From the NCBI RefSeq assembly GCF_028595265.1, contig NZ_JAQQXP010000003.1, positions 248,001 through 312,000 on the forward strand: DNA of 64,000 nucleotides, given 5' to 3'. Position 1 is the first letter of the stretch. Each line of letters starts with the position of its first letter. Of the stretch, positions 48,139-56,828 are shown in pieces. The notes under the pieces were generated by a model that was given only the letters and a program-made list of their open reading frames with translations, was not told the origin of the DNA and did no database searches. Both the position numbers and the translations under genes were made by a program. This stretch comes from Alteromonas gilva (GTDB taxonomy: Bacteria; Pseudomonadota; Gammaproteobacteria; Enterobacterales; Alteromonadaceae).

Positions 48139-48163
48139 ACGACCATATCAATGATATGGTCGT
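48139..48163 (-). terminator. Terminator of the DUF3545 gene
   Basis: ACGACCATATCA (48139-48150) and TGATATGGTCGT (48152-48163) form a perfect 12-bp inverted repeat; on the minus strand it continues into GTTTTTGTTT, 9 bp past the gene stop. Confidence 0.85.
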
Positions 48164-48171
48164 ATGTAGGT

Positions 48172-48348
48172 TTAGCGTGCGCTTTCTTCTAAAGCCAGGT
48201 CAAAACTCATGTCGATATCAGCGAGTTCCTTTTCGAGCTCATACCGGTCTTTTATTGCCTCGATTTCTCTCCACTTACGTTTCTTACTTTTCGTTTTGGT
48301 AGATTTTTCGTCTAGATTAAGCATTGCAAATAGATCTGAAGTATCCAC
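48172..48348 (-). CDS. DUF3545 family small protein
   Basis: A 58-residue gene starting with GTG 48348 and preceded by AAGGAG at optimal distance. Sequence: acidic N-terminus DLFAMLNLDEK, a lysine/arginine cluster KTKSKKRKWREIEAIKDRY, then a helix ELEKELADIDMSFDLAL. This matches the DUF3545 family of short gammaproteobacterial proteins with the KRKWREIEAI core. Function unknown; the basic centre could bind nucleic acid or a protein partner. Downstream of pgi on the same strand, with its own terminator. Confidence 0.85.
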   Translation of the reverse strand: MDTSDLFAMLNLDEKSTKTKSKKRKWREIEAIKDRYELEKELADIDMSFDLALEESAR

Positions 48349-48512
48349 GGAGATCTCCTTGTTATTACCGCTAACTACACTGTCAGTGTGTCAATATTGA
48401 CCCCTGACATTTTTTGTATCACAGCTATCGTTAGATTAAAATAGTTTTGTTTACTTTTAATTAACAATTTGTGACGCTGCGATGACAATCCGTGGTGTTC
48501 TATATTTAGCAA

Positions 48513-48534
48513 GGAAGCCGGTAATAAGGCTTCC
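48513..48534 (-). terminator. Possible pgi terminator
   Basis: GGAAGCC (48513-48519) pairs with GGCTTCC (48528-48534), loop of 8, 43 bp after the pgi stop. The following minus-strand tail is only moderately U-rich. Confidence 0.55.
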
Positions 48535-48576
48535 CCCTATTTGCACATTATTGGCTCAGGTAATCACCAGTAATGT

Positions 48577-50226
48577 TTATTTTGGTGCATTGGCCTGTTT
48601 AAAGCGGTTGATCAATTGTTGGGTAGAGCTATCGAAGGTTTCAACTTCTGCTTCGCCTTGAATCCCGGCTAACACTTGATTTCCAAGCACTTTACCTAAT
48701 TCTACGCCCCATTGATCGAACGAATTAACTTGCCAGATTACACCTTGTACGAACACCTTATGTTCATACATTGCAACCAGCGCGCCAAGTGTGTACGGAT
48801 CGAGCTTTTCAAATAAAATGGTGTTGCTTGGCTTATTGCCTGGCATGGTTTTATGCTGCGCTAAACGAGCACGCTCGTCGTCCTCGAGTCCTTTGTCGGC
48901 CAGATCGGCATAACAATCCTCAAAGGTTTTTCCTTGCATCAGCGCCTGCGCCTGACCAAAACAGTTTGAAGCCAGCATTGCATGGTGAGTATCGTTCTGA
49001 TTTGGCACGTTAAGCGGCATCAGAAAATCTATTGGAATAACGCCATGACCCTGGTGAATCAACTGGTGAAAACTGTGCTGGCCATTGGTGCCTTCACTGC
49101 CCCAAATGATCGGGCCGGTTTCATAGTTAATGGCATCACCGCTCTGGGTAACCATTTTACCGTTACTTTCCATGTCCAGTTGCTGTACATAGGCTGGCAG
49201 GCCACGCAGATAATGATAGTAAGGCAGTAATACATGAGACTGAGCGCCAAAGAAATTGCGGTACCAAATACCCAGCATGGCCAGAATAACCGGCAGGTTT
49301 TTTTCGTTAGGGGCGGTTTTAAAATGCTCATCCATGGCATAAGCACCGTCCAACAGGCTTTTAAAGTTTTTGAATCCGAGTGCCAGTGAAATGGGCAAGC
49401 CGATGGCGGACCATAGCGAATAACGGCCGCCAACCCAATCCCACATTGGGAAAATGTTTTCTTCTGCAATGCCAAATTCCGTGGCTGCTTTAACATTGGA
49501 TGACACGGCTACGAAATGCTTAGCAATATCGGTCTGAGTACCACCTGACTTTAAAAACCAGTCTTTGGCGGTCAGGGTGTTTTGTAATGTTTCCTGAGTA
49601 GAAAAAGACTTAGATGACATTACAATTAAGGTGTCTTCGTGATCGAGGCCGGATAATACGTCAGTAATGTGGCAGCCGTCGACGTTGGCTACAAAGTGCA
49701 CTTTTACTGCGTTTTGTTGGTAGGGCTTGAGCGCCTCAGTCATAATTTTGGGGCCAAGGAAAGAACCGCCAATACCAATGGCGACCACGTGTTTTATAGC
49801 TTTACCGGTATAGCCTTTATGTTCACCACTGTGAATTAGCTGGGTAAACGCTTCTATTTTTTCCAGTGTTGCCAGGACTTCTGGCATAACATCTTCACCG
49901 TCAACCATGACCGGCTTGCCGGAAAAGTTACGCAACGCTGTATGCAGTACTGCCCGGCCTTCGGTTTGGTTGATTGTTTCACCGTTAAACATGGCGTCAC
50001 GGTGAGCGGCAACGCCACGTGCATCAGCCAGATCGAACAGTGCTTTTAAGGTATCGTCTGTCACACGGTTTTTAGAAAAATCAACGAACAGGCCACAGGC
50101 TTCGGCGTTCATGGTTGCGGCGCGCGTCTGGTCGCTGGCAAACCAGTTGCGCATGTGTTCTTGTCCTACCAACTGAGCTAAAGATTCCAGCGTTTGCCAC
50201 TGGTCTGATTCCGTGAGTGTTGTCAT
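48577..50226 (-). CDS. pgi: Glucose-6-phosphate isomerase
   Basis: 549 residues. Signatures: IGIGGSFLGPKIMTEAL, the sugar-phosphate binding VMSSKSFSTQETLQN, the PGI signature 1-like WDWVGGRYSLWSAIG and 2-like WQVNSFDQWGVELGK. It interconverts glucose-6-phosphate and fructose-6-phosphate. Same strand as tal 157 bp upstream, so glycolysis/pentose-phosphate genes are grouped. Confidence 0.98.
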   Translation of the reverse strand: MTTLTESDQWQTLESLAQLVGQEHMRNWFASDQTRAATMNAEACGLFVDFSKNRVTDDTLKALFDLADARGVAAHRDAMFNGETINQTEGRAVLHTALRNFSGKPVMVDGEDVMPEVLATLEKIEAFTQLIHSGEHKGYTGKAIKHVVAIGIGGSFLGPKIMTEALKPYQQNAVKVHFVANVDGCHITDVLSGLDHEDTLIVMSSKSFSTQETLQNTLTAKDWFLKSGGTQTDIAKHFVAVSSNVKAATEFGIAEENIFPMWDWVGGRYSLWSAIGLPISLALGFKNFKSLLDGAYAMDEHFKTAPNEKNLPVILAMLGIWYRNFFGAQSHVLLPYYHYLRGLPAYVQQLDMESNGKMVTQSGDAINYETGPIIWGSEGTNGQHSFHQLIHQGHGVIPIDFLMPLNVPNQNDTHHAMLASNCFGQAQALMQGKTFEDCYADLADKGLEDDERARLAQHKTMPGNKPSNTILFEKLDPYTLGALVAMYEHKVFVQGVIWQVNSFDQWGVELGKVLGNQVLAGIQGEAEVETFDSSTQQLINRFKQANAPK

Positions 50227-50382
50227 GGTTATTTCCTACAAACGTAAACCCTGAAGTAAGTAAAGGTGAGCCTTATGACTGCGCGCAACATGGGAGTGTC
50301 ATCACGCCGTCAATCAGTCATCACCTTTACAATGCTTCGTTAATTGAGCGATTGATTACTGTTATACAATGTTAATATTGTA

Positions 50383-51345
50383 TTATAAATTGGCAAGCTT
50401 GTCTTTTAACATTGTTTCCAGTTTAACCTGGTCAGCAGCAAAGTTTCTGATCCCTTCAGCCAGCTTTTCGGTGGCCATTGCGTCTTCATTCATTTCCCAG
50501 CGGAACCCGGCTTCGGTAAGTTTTTCACCCGGTTGTGAGGTGGCACCACCGTCGGTCAGCTTGGCTGACAATTCGCCGCTGGTGTTGGCAAGTTCTTCAA
50601 GCAGTTGCGGGCTGATAGTTAAGCGATCACAACCGGCTAACTCGGTAATCTCGCCGATGTTACGGAAGCTGGCCCCCATAACGATAGTTTTATAGCCGTG
50701 CTCTTTGTAGTAATTATAGATACTGGTTACTGAGACAACGCCTGGATCTTCATTGGCCGGATAGCTTTCCTTGCCGGTGCTCTTTTTATACCAATCAAGA
50801 ATACGACCCACAAATGGTGAAATTAGAAACGCTCCGGCCTCGGCACATGCACGTGCCTGAGCAAAGCTGAACAGCAATGTCAGGTTACAGTTTATGCCTT
50901 CTTTTTCGAGGGCTTCGGCAGCGCGAATACCTTCCCAGGTTGAGGCAATCTTAATCAGGATCTTAGACTTATCGATACCTGCATCGGCATACAGTTTTAC
51001 CAGTTTATGCGCTTTCTCAATTGTGGCCGCGGTATCGAATGATAAGCGCGCATCCACCTCAGTAGAGATACGGCCCGGAATACTACCGGAAATCTCTTTA
51101 CCGATAGCAACAGCAAGCTTGTCAGAGGCATCAGTCAGTTGTTGATCTGCATCATCAGACTGTTGTGCTGCCCAGCTTACTGCATCGTCAATCAGCGTGG
51201 CATATTGTGGCAGACTCGCTGCTTTAAGCAGCAATGATGGGTTAGTGGTTGCATCGACCGGTTGATATTTTTTGATGGCATCAATATCGCCAGTGTCGGC
51301 AACAACAGTGGTAATTTTCTTAAGAGATTCTAACTGATTACTCAT
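50383..51345 (-). CDS. tal: Transaldolase
   Basis: 320 residues, TIM barrel class I aldolase. DATTNPSLLLKAA, the Schiff-base region ILIKIASTWEGIRAAE with the catalytic Lys, and CNLTLLFSFAQARACAEAG are typical. Moves a dihydroxyacetone unit between sugar phosphates in the pentose phosphate pathway. Confidence 0.97.
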   Translation of the reverse strand: MSNQLESLKKITTVVADTGDIDAIKKYQPVDATTNPSLLLKAASLPQYATLIDDAVSWAAQQSDDADQQLTDASDKLAVAIGKEISGSIPGRISTEVDARLSFDTAATIEKAHKLVKLYADAGIDKSKILIKIASTWEGIRAAEALEKEGINCNLTLLFSFAQARACAEAGAFLISPFVGRILDWYKKSTGKESYPANEDPGVVSVTSIYNYYKEHGYKTIVMGASFRNIGEITELAGCDRLTISPQLLEELANTSGELSAKLTDGGATSQPGEKLTEAGFRWEMNEDAMATEKLAEGIRNFAADQVKLETMLKDKLANL

Positions 51346-51669
51346 GGTATTTTCTATCCTGAATTGGTTGTGGCTGTCACCGTTGTATGGGTGAAAAGCC
51401 GATTACAGATGCACTGTAGGGCGCACTCAATATTGATTTGTTATTAATGTGTTTAATGCCAGTGTATAACAAACTTCGTGATAGTTTAACCACCGCCTAA
51501 AGACAAGACAGGCTATTTCGTATGCCGTGTATTTTTCATAAACCTAAACCCAAAAATGTGAACAAAAGTCTGGCTGATGGAACAGAAAAATTGAACCGCC
51601 TAATCGTTTTTTGTCGACTGATTGACGTAAGAACAAGTGATATACTTCTGCCAAAGTTAAGGAGTTCGC
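51346..51669. other. tal-yaaA divergent intergenic region
   Basis: 324 bp between divergent starts; must hold both promoters. AGGAG lies just before the yaaA ATG. A 62-codon plus-strand frame at 51522 overlaps yaaA and lacks support. Confidence 0.4.
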
Positions 51670-52443
51670 ATGTTAGTAGTTGTTTCACCCGCAAAAAATT
51701 TAGATTTTGAATCAAGTATTCCGGTTAAAGACTATTCCCAACCACGGTTAATCGACGAAGCTGCGAAGCTCGCCGGGGAATGCAAGTCGTTAACCCCGGC
51801 CCAGCTTGGCTCATTAATGAAGATTAGCGATAAACTGGCCACACTTAATGCAGAGCGTTTTGACGCATTCAGCGTCCCTTTTACGCCAGACAATGCGCGC
51901 CAGGCCTTATTTGCGTTTAATGGCGATGTATACACCGGACTCGACGCGCATACACTGAGTGAGCCGGATATCCATTATGCCCAGCAGCACCTGCGAATTT
52001 TGTCCGGATTGTACGGCGTTCTGCGCCCCCTTGATCTCATGCAGGCTTACCGCCTCGAAATGGGCACTAAATTAGACAATTCGCGGGGTAAAAACCTTTA
52101 CGAATACTGGGGCGATCTGATTACCGACACGTTAAACAATGCATTATCTGAGCAGGGCGATAACGTACTGGTTAACCTCGCTTCAAATGAGTATTTTAAG
52201 GCCGTCAAAAAAGCCAGACTGAACGGCATGATCGTGACCCCCGTCTTTAAAGATTGCAAGAACGGTCAATACAAGATAATCAGTTTTTATGCCAAAAAGG
52301 CGCGCGGCCTGATGGCAAGGTATATCATTCAACACCAGGTGCAGGACGTTGCCGGTTTAACAGCGTTTGATTGCGCTGGCTACTACTTTAGCGAAGAGCA
52401 AAGCAGCGCAACAGAGCTGGTATTTTTGCGCGACGAGCAATAA
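51670..52443 (+). CDS. yaaA: Peroxide stress protein YaaA
   Basis: 257 residues, UPF0246/YaaA family. Recognised by the start MLVVVSPAKNLDFES, AFNGDVYTGLDA, the LSGLYGVLRPLDLMQAYRLEM block and FYAKKARGLMARYII. In E. coli YaaA limits intracellular iron and DNA damage during hydrogen peroxide stress and has a DNA-binding fold. Single gene; ordinary codon use. Confidence 0.97.
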   Translation: MLVVVSPAKNLDFESSIPVKDYSQPRLIDEAAKLAGECKSLTPAQLGSLMKISDKLATLNAERFDAFSVPFTPDNARQALFAFNGDVYTGLDAHTLSEPDIHYAQQHLRILSGLYGVLRPLDLMQAYRLEMGTKLDNSRGKNLYEYWGDLITDTLNNALSEQGDNVLVNLASNEYFKAVKKARLNGMIVTPVFKDCKNGQYKIISFYAKKARGLMARYIIQHQVQDVAGLTAFDCAGYYFSEEQSSATELVFLRDEQ

Positions 52444-52852
52444 TTGTCTTTAAACCCAGCAATCGAACGTCGCAGCAGGCAATGCGCCTGCTGCAAAGCC
52501 TGCTTCCATAGCCAATGCAACACAGCGGCGGTATTTAACTCGCGCTCGGACAGCAGTGCTGCTTGTTGTCGTCGCGTCCCGCTTTAATCTGTGGGCCAAA
52601 GCAAACAAACTACTACGCATAAATTCCTCCAGCTCAATTAGCGACCCCGGGCAGTTTTATTGTTTATATTACGCTGTTATCGCCTATAGTAGTGGCCATT
52701 GGTAAAATGTTAATACGAGCATTCAGTTTGATTTTGAACTGAGGGCCATGTTTATTTCCGGCTTTTTCGTTACAATCGGGGCAGGTGAAAATATCAATAA
52801 CTTGTTCGGCCCGGCGATGCTTATTGTGTTATTTCTGGTTATTCTGATATTA

Positions 52853-53117
52853 GGGGCTGTCGATCTTTGCTGTGCATTTTTGCAGCAGTTTGTGTGTCAT
52901 TTAGACAAGGCAGGTGTTTGCAGGTCTAGTGGGCCTAAATCAAAAACACCTAACGCAGTATAAATGACACACAAGCGCTGCCCGAAGGGGTCGTCATGGA
53001 AGCATTTTACTCTTTGTCACAGACCTTTGACTTAGAACCACTAGGTCTGCATGTCTGTTTCGCGATTAAAATGTTTCCATTTAGACCAAAAAGCGTGCAA
53101 CAAAGATCAACAGCCCC
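52853..53117. mobile_element. 265-bp MITE-like nonautonomous element with TA target duplication
   Basis: Terminal inverted repeats of about 23-25 bp (GGGGCTGTCGATCTTTG at left, CAAAGATCAACAGCCCC at right, 21 of 25 matching when the flanking TA is counted) enclose a short non-coding interior with further nested inverted repeats. TA occurs directly outside both ends. No transposase is encoded. TA duplication fits IS630/Tc1-type or the IS427 subgroup of IS5; the family is not resolved. Confidence 0.8.
52881..52981. repeat. Nested inverted repeats inside the MITE
   Basis: TTGTGTGTCATTTA near 52889-52902 is matched by TAAATGACACACAA at 52961-52974; inside it AGGTGTTT (52912-52919) pairs with AAACACCT (52944-52951). 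The transcript could fold into a long hairpin. Confidence 0.6.
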
Positions 53118-53436
53118 TAGTACATTTGCTATTGTTGATCGCCTTAGGTGCCTTATTTAAGTTAAACTTGGCTGAGTTGATGATCGCCTCCAGTGCATGC
53201 ATTTTAGGGCCCGCTGCGGGGACTGCTCTGGCTGCAGGGCAAGGGTAGCGTCGTCTTATCTCACCGGCTATGCTGGCGAGGAGCCTGGGGTACGCCATCG
53301 CCACTATTACTGGTATTGGAGTAACATAAGTTTTGTTTTGGGCCATTGCGTATTGAACAAAGTGTCAGCCCAAGTACGATAAAACTAATAACTGGTGGTA
53401 TGTGTCCACTACTTTACACGTTTAGGAATTAATTAG

Positions 53437-54510
53437 ATGTCTATCGAGATAAAGCCGCTTGATGTGGCGAGTCGGGGTAAATGCCCTGACGAGTTTACTT
53501 TTGGTGCAACGTTTTCAGACCATATGTTTACCCAGGAATATCGGGTGGGCAAAGGCTGGCACAAGGCAGAAGTAACCCCTTATCATGCCTTAAGCTTAGA
53601 CCCTTCAGCAGCGGTGTTGCATTATAGCCAGGAAATTTTTGAAGGTCTGAAGGCTTATCGTAATGCTAACGGCAACATCAATTTATTTCGCCCATTGCAA
53701 AACTGTCGCCGCTTTAACCGCAGCGCTGAACGTATGGTAATGCCAACCGTTGATGAAGATTTTCATCTCGATGCAATCAAAGCATTAATTAAACTCGACC
53801 ATGCCTTTGTACCCGATAAACCGGGTGCATCTATGTATATCCGCCCGACCATGATTGCGACCAGCCCTAAATTGGGATTGGGTGCAAGTAACAGCTACAT
53901 GCATTTTATTATAACCGGCCCCGCTGGAGCATATTTTCAGGGCGGCTTTAACCCTATTTCTGTTTGTATTGCTAACAAATACCGCCGGGCCGTAGCCGGC
54001 GGAGTGGGTGAAGCCAAAACCGGTGGCAACTACGCCGCAAGCCTGTATGCCTCAGAAGAAGCCGCTAAAAAAGGCTATTCGCAGGTATTGTGGCTGGATG
54101 CTGTCGAAGGCCGCTATATTGAAGAAGTGGGCGCGATGAACATTTGTTTTGTATATGACGGCAAAACCATTGTTACGCCCTCACTGAGTGGCAGCATTTT
54201 ACCTGGCATAACCCGCAAATCGATTTTGCAACTGGCGCCAACCTTAGGTTATGAGGTTAGCGAGCAGCGCCTCGACGTTAACCAGATTGTCGACGATATT
54301 AAGAGCGGTAAAATTACCGAATGTTTTGGCTGTGGCACCGCCGCGGTAATTTCGCCGGTAGGGTCTCTGTGCTACCTGGACGAAGACTATGTTATTAATA
54401 ACAATCAGACTGGCCCTGTGTCTAAACATTTGTACGATCAGTTAACCGGTATTCAATACGGCACCATTGCTGACCCCTTTGACTGGGTTATAGAAGTCCC
54501 GGTGAAGTAA
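53437..54510 (+). CDS. ilvE: Branched-chain amino acid aminotransferase
   Basis: 357 residues, fold type IV PLP enzyme of the BCAT type II group. Motifs: LHYSQEIFEGLKAYR, YIRPTMIATSPKLGL, the PLP lysine region GEAKTGGNYAASLYA and ECFGCGTAAVISPVG. It makes valine, leucine and isoleucine from their keto acids. AGGA precedes the ATG. It lies just before the ilv leader, but is not inside that attenuated unit. Confidence 0.97.
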   Translation: MSIEIKPLDVASRGKCPDEFTFGATFSDHMFTQEYRVGKGWHKAEVTPYHALSLDPSAAVLHYSQEIFEGLKAYRNANGNINLFRPLQNCRRFNRSAERMVMPTVDEDFHLDAIKALIKLDHAFVPDKPGASMYIRPTMIATSPKLGLGASNSYMHFIITGPAGAYFQGGFNPISVCIANKYRRAVAGGVGEAKTGGNYAASLYASEEAAKKGYSQVLWLDAVEGRYIEEVGAMNICFVYDGKTIVTPSLSGSILPGITRKSILQLAPTLGYEVSEQRLDVNQIVDDIKSGKITECFGCGTAAVISPVGSLCYLDEDYVINNNQTGPVSKHLYDQLTGIQYGTIADPFDWVIEVPVK

Positions 54511-54547
54511 GTGGTATTACATGGATAAGAGGGTGCTATAACCGGCT

Positions 54548-54568
54548 ATAAAGCAAAGTTTGCTTTAT
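54548..54568. repeat. Perfect palindrome downstream of ilvE
   Basis: ATAAAGCAAA (54548-54557) and TTTGCTTTAT (54559-54568) separated by one G, 38 bp after the ilvE stop. No T-run beyond the stem, so a terminator or protein site is possible. Confidence 0.4.
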
Positions 54569-54645
54569 GATGGATTGGTTAATAGCACTGAATTGACGTG
54601 TGGTAAGGCTTAACCATTAATAACTTTAAAAATTACAGGCTCTTT

Positions 54646-54753
54646 ATGCGCTCACCATTAATCACAACAATACGTTACAACGCAGCTGTTAGCAGCCTGC
54701 GTAATGTGCTCGTGGTGACTATTTCAGCGCACGGGGGCCCCTGCTCGATTTAA
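54646..54753 (+). CDS. ilvL: ilv operon leader peptide
   Basis: 35 codons starting at ATG 54646 with AGG six to seven bases upstream. The second half is dense in branched-chain residues (SLRNVLVVTISA) and ends GGPCSI, as in ilvGMEDA leaders. CGGGGG at 54732-54737 within it is identical to the 3' arm of the following terminator and can pair with CCCCCG at 54775-54780 as antiterminator. Classic attenuation control by Val/Leu/Ile supply. Confidence 0.85.
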   Translation: MRSPLITTIRYNAAVSSLRNVLVVTISAHGGPCSI

Positions 54754-54771
54754 TCAGCGATTAAACCAAAC

Positions 54772-54802
54772 AAACCCCCGTACGAAAGTCCGGGGGTTTT
54801 TT
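54772..54802 (+). terminator. ilv attenuator (Rho-independent)
   Basis: AAACCCCCG (54772-54780) pairs with CGGGGGTTT (54791-54799); inner AC/GT pairs close a GAAA tetraloop; six T residues follow (54797-54802). Confidence 0.92.
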
Positions 54803-54821
54803 GTTATTAGGGAGAAACAAA

Positions 54822-54854
54822 ATGACCGGCGCCGAAACCATTCTCGATTTTTGA
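54822..54854 (+). pseudogene. Truncated acetolactate synthase start (ilvG remnant)
   Basis: GGGAG at spacing 7 precedes ATG 54822, which opens MTGAETILDF and meets TGA at 54852. MTGAE is the usual beginning of the large subunit of acetolactate synthase after an ilv leader. The rest of ilvG and the expected ilvM, ilvD and ilvA are absent; AT-rich unrelated sequence follows. The structural operon has probably been lost or moved. Confidence 0.6.
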
Positions 54855-55118
54855 CACTAAAACTTTCTGGCAGCATTCCGGTTGAAAACCTGCTCATGCT
54901 TATTACTTCGCCGGGAGAGTGCATTGTTATTTCGATACTTCTTAGCACAGAGCTTTGCGGTTTTGACTGGCAGTTATATACGCTTTTCGGCCGTTGATGC
55001 TGTGAGTTTGCTGAGACCAAAACGCGCTGTTATGAGACGTTTACTTTTTCACAAGGCAAGTATAGTGTAAGACTTAGCGCTATTTGGATGATTCATAATA
55101 AAAGGACTTTTGTTAAAG
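54855..55118. other. AT-rich non-coding junction
   Basis: 264 bp between the ilvG remnant and the metallopeptidase gene. Weak frames on both strands have no family features; I see no repeat marking the junction. Confidence 0.4.
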
Positions 55119-56828
55119 ATGAGAAACTTACTCACAATTCTGCTTTTATTAATACCTACAACAGTTCTGGCGTCAGATAAAGATTATCAACTGCATATTC
55201 ACGTTCACTATCAGAAAGATTCTGATTCATGGAAAGTTAACTATGAGCTGCCTATTGCTGTCGAACATGTTGCTTTTAGCAGGCGAAGCAATTTTGATCG
55301 CAAAAAGCTTTACCAAATTGATGAATCAAAGTTTAAGTGGGATCAAAAAGGCGATGTGCTTTTAATTCGCAGTGTGGATGGTAAAAAGTTTACCTCCCTG
55401 AGTATTCACTTTTCCTCTTATTACGATTTTATCCAAAAAGATTATACGCATAACATTAGGTACACTGATGGCAGTGTGTTGCTGTATACCAACCATTTAG
55501 CTTTAGGCGCTAATATAATTGAAGACAAATCTGTGAGTCCTATTGGTGCATCATTTAAAGGTATAAAGTTTCACTTTTATAGCCCGAATCAAAATATCGT
55601 GTTTTTAGGACAAAGTTTTAAAGATAGGGCTAATTGGAGCCTTGAAGGCGAAGGTACTTATATTTATTTCGGCAATATACAGCCAATTGAAAACGCTAAT
55701 ATGATTGCTATTGTTGATCCTGCATTACCAAGCTGGGCATGGGATCAGACTCAGCAATACTTCCCTAAGCTTTTTGACTATTACAAAGCTAAAACTGGGC
55801 AAGCCTTAAACTTTAAACCAGTTGTATTCTTTAATTATGATCAAGTGGATGGCGACTATTCAAATTATAGTGGTGGTACATTGAATGGGCTTGTTCAACT
55901 GACTATTAATGGTCAACGCTGGAGCTCGGAGAATAAAGGAAAGTTTAATAAGCTATTTCACTTTTTAGCTCACGAAGCGGCTCACTTTTGGAATGGTCAA
56001 ATGTTCACCGTTGAAGATCAAAAACACTCTTGGATGCATGAAGGTGGCGCAGATACATTTGCAAACTTTGCAATGATGGAATTCGGATTAATGAGCTATG
56101 AACAAATGGTTCAGAAGTTTGAAGATGCAGCCAACAATTGCTTCTTAAACAAAGGCGATGAGTCGTTAGAGCAATCAGCAAAGCTTTGGCGCTATCGTAA
56201 TTATTACGATTGCGGTTCAGTTATGGGGCTGGCAAGTCACGTGGCTGTTAAAGCAAAGGACTCGAGTAAAACAGTTTTTGATGTTTGGAAGAATGTATTT
56301 GATGCAAATATTAAAGATAGAACTTATAGCCAACAGGAGTATTTCGTTGCATTAAACAATCTAACTAAATCAAAAGAACTATCTGAAGCGTTTGAAAAGT
56401 TTAGCAGTAATAGTAATTTAGATAACCAAACGGAAGTTGCTTCTTGGTTTGAGCGTTCAGAAATATCAACTCAATACACAGAAAGTTACTCAGCTTCAGT
56501 AATTCGGCACTGGGGGGTGCAGGTTATGCGAAACCTGATGAGCTCGCACTGCAATAAGCGGATCAGTTTTAGTAGCTATGATGACTTTTTAATCACTTAC
56601 CCTATTGAAGGTTGTAAATCATTTGAGCAGAGTATGGAAATCCAGTTTGTAGATGGATTAGAGATTTTTAATAACGGAATAAATGCATATAGTTTGTTTA
56701 AGGATAAGTGTGAAAATGGTGAAACGGTAACATTACAAGATAGAGAAAAAGTTACTGTTGCTGAGTTGAAGTGTTTAGAGCCGGTGCAAGATTTGAAGCC
56801 GTATATGAAGTTGCAAGCTCAATTATAG
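55119..56828 (+). CDS. Exported M1-like (gluzincin) metallopeptidase
   Basis: 569 residues. Signal peptide MRNLLTILLLLIPTTVLA. Zinc site: HEAAH at residues 285-289 and the third ligand Glu308 in MHEGGAD, spacing HExxH-18-E, the hallmark of M1 family peptidases. An N-terminal beta region (to about 200) corresponds to the M1 saddle; a helical C-terminal part (about 400-569) has paired cysteines. The aminopeptidase GAMEN motif is not evident, though SGGTLNGLVQLT occupies a similar place. ATG 55119 or TTG 55110 could be the start. Visibly AT-richer than its neighbours, suggesting transfer. Confidence 0.75.
   Translation: MRNLLTILLLLIPTTVLASDKDYQLHIHVHYQKDSDSWKVNYELPIAVEHVAFSRRSNFDRKKLYQIDESKFKWDQKGDVLLIRSVDGKKFTSLSIHFSSYYDFIQKDYTHNIRYTDGSVLLYTNHLALGANIIEDKSVSPIGASFKGIKFHFYSPNQNIVFLGQSFKDRANWSLEGEGTYIYFGNIQPIENANMIAIVDPALPSWAWDQTQQYFPKLFDYYKAKTGQALNFKPVVFFNYDQVDGDYSNYSGGTLNGLVQLTINGQRWSSENKGKFNKLFHFLAHEAAHFWNGQMFTVEDQKHSWMHEGGADTFANFAMMEFGLMSYEQMVQKFEDAANNCFLNKGDESLEQSAKLWRYRNYYDCGSVMGLASHVAVKAKDSSKTVFDVWKNVFDANIKDRTYSQQEYFVALNNLTKSKELSEAFEKFSSNSNLDNQTEVASWFERSEISTQYTESYSASVIRHWGVQVMRNLMSSHCNKRISFSSYDDFLITYPIEGCKSFEQSMEIQFVDGLEIFNNGINAYSLFKDKCENGETVTLQDREKVTVAELKCLEPVQDLKPYMKLQAQL

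Larger units (their letters stand above)
52623..53329 (+). pseudogene. Decayed DUF819-like membrane protein gene, split by a MITE
   Basis: Only the C-terminal part remains. Frame 1 from 52623 (SFIVYITLLSPIVVAIGKML) shifts to a second frame (ELRAMFISGFFVTIGAGEN), which continues to 52852. The 265-bp element at 52853-53117 interrupts it; deleting the element plus one TA gives continuous reading into VHLLLLIALGALFKLNLAE and IASSACILGPAAGTALAAGQG, then an in-frame TAG at 53246 replaces what looks like a Trp, followed by RRLISPAMLARSLGYAIATI to a stop at 53327. The A/GG-P-A-T/G-A block after a hydrophobic pair resembles DUF819 (YjcL) proteins. N-terminus absent. Confidence 0.65.

Noticed and set aside
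54754..55070. 88-codon minus and 62-codon plus frames in the junction after the ilv attenuator
   Set aside because: The minus frame runs through the attenuator hairpin; the plus frame needs a TTG start; neither shows family features.
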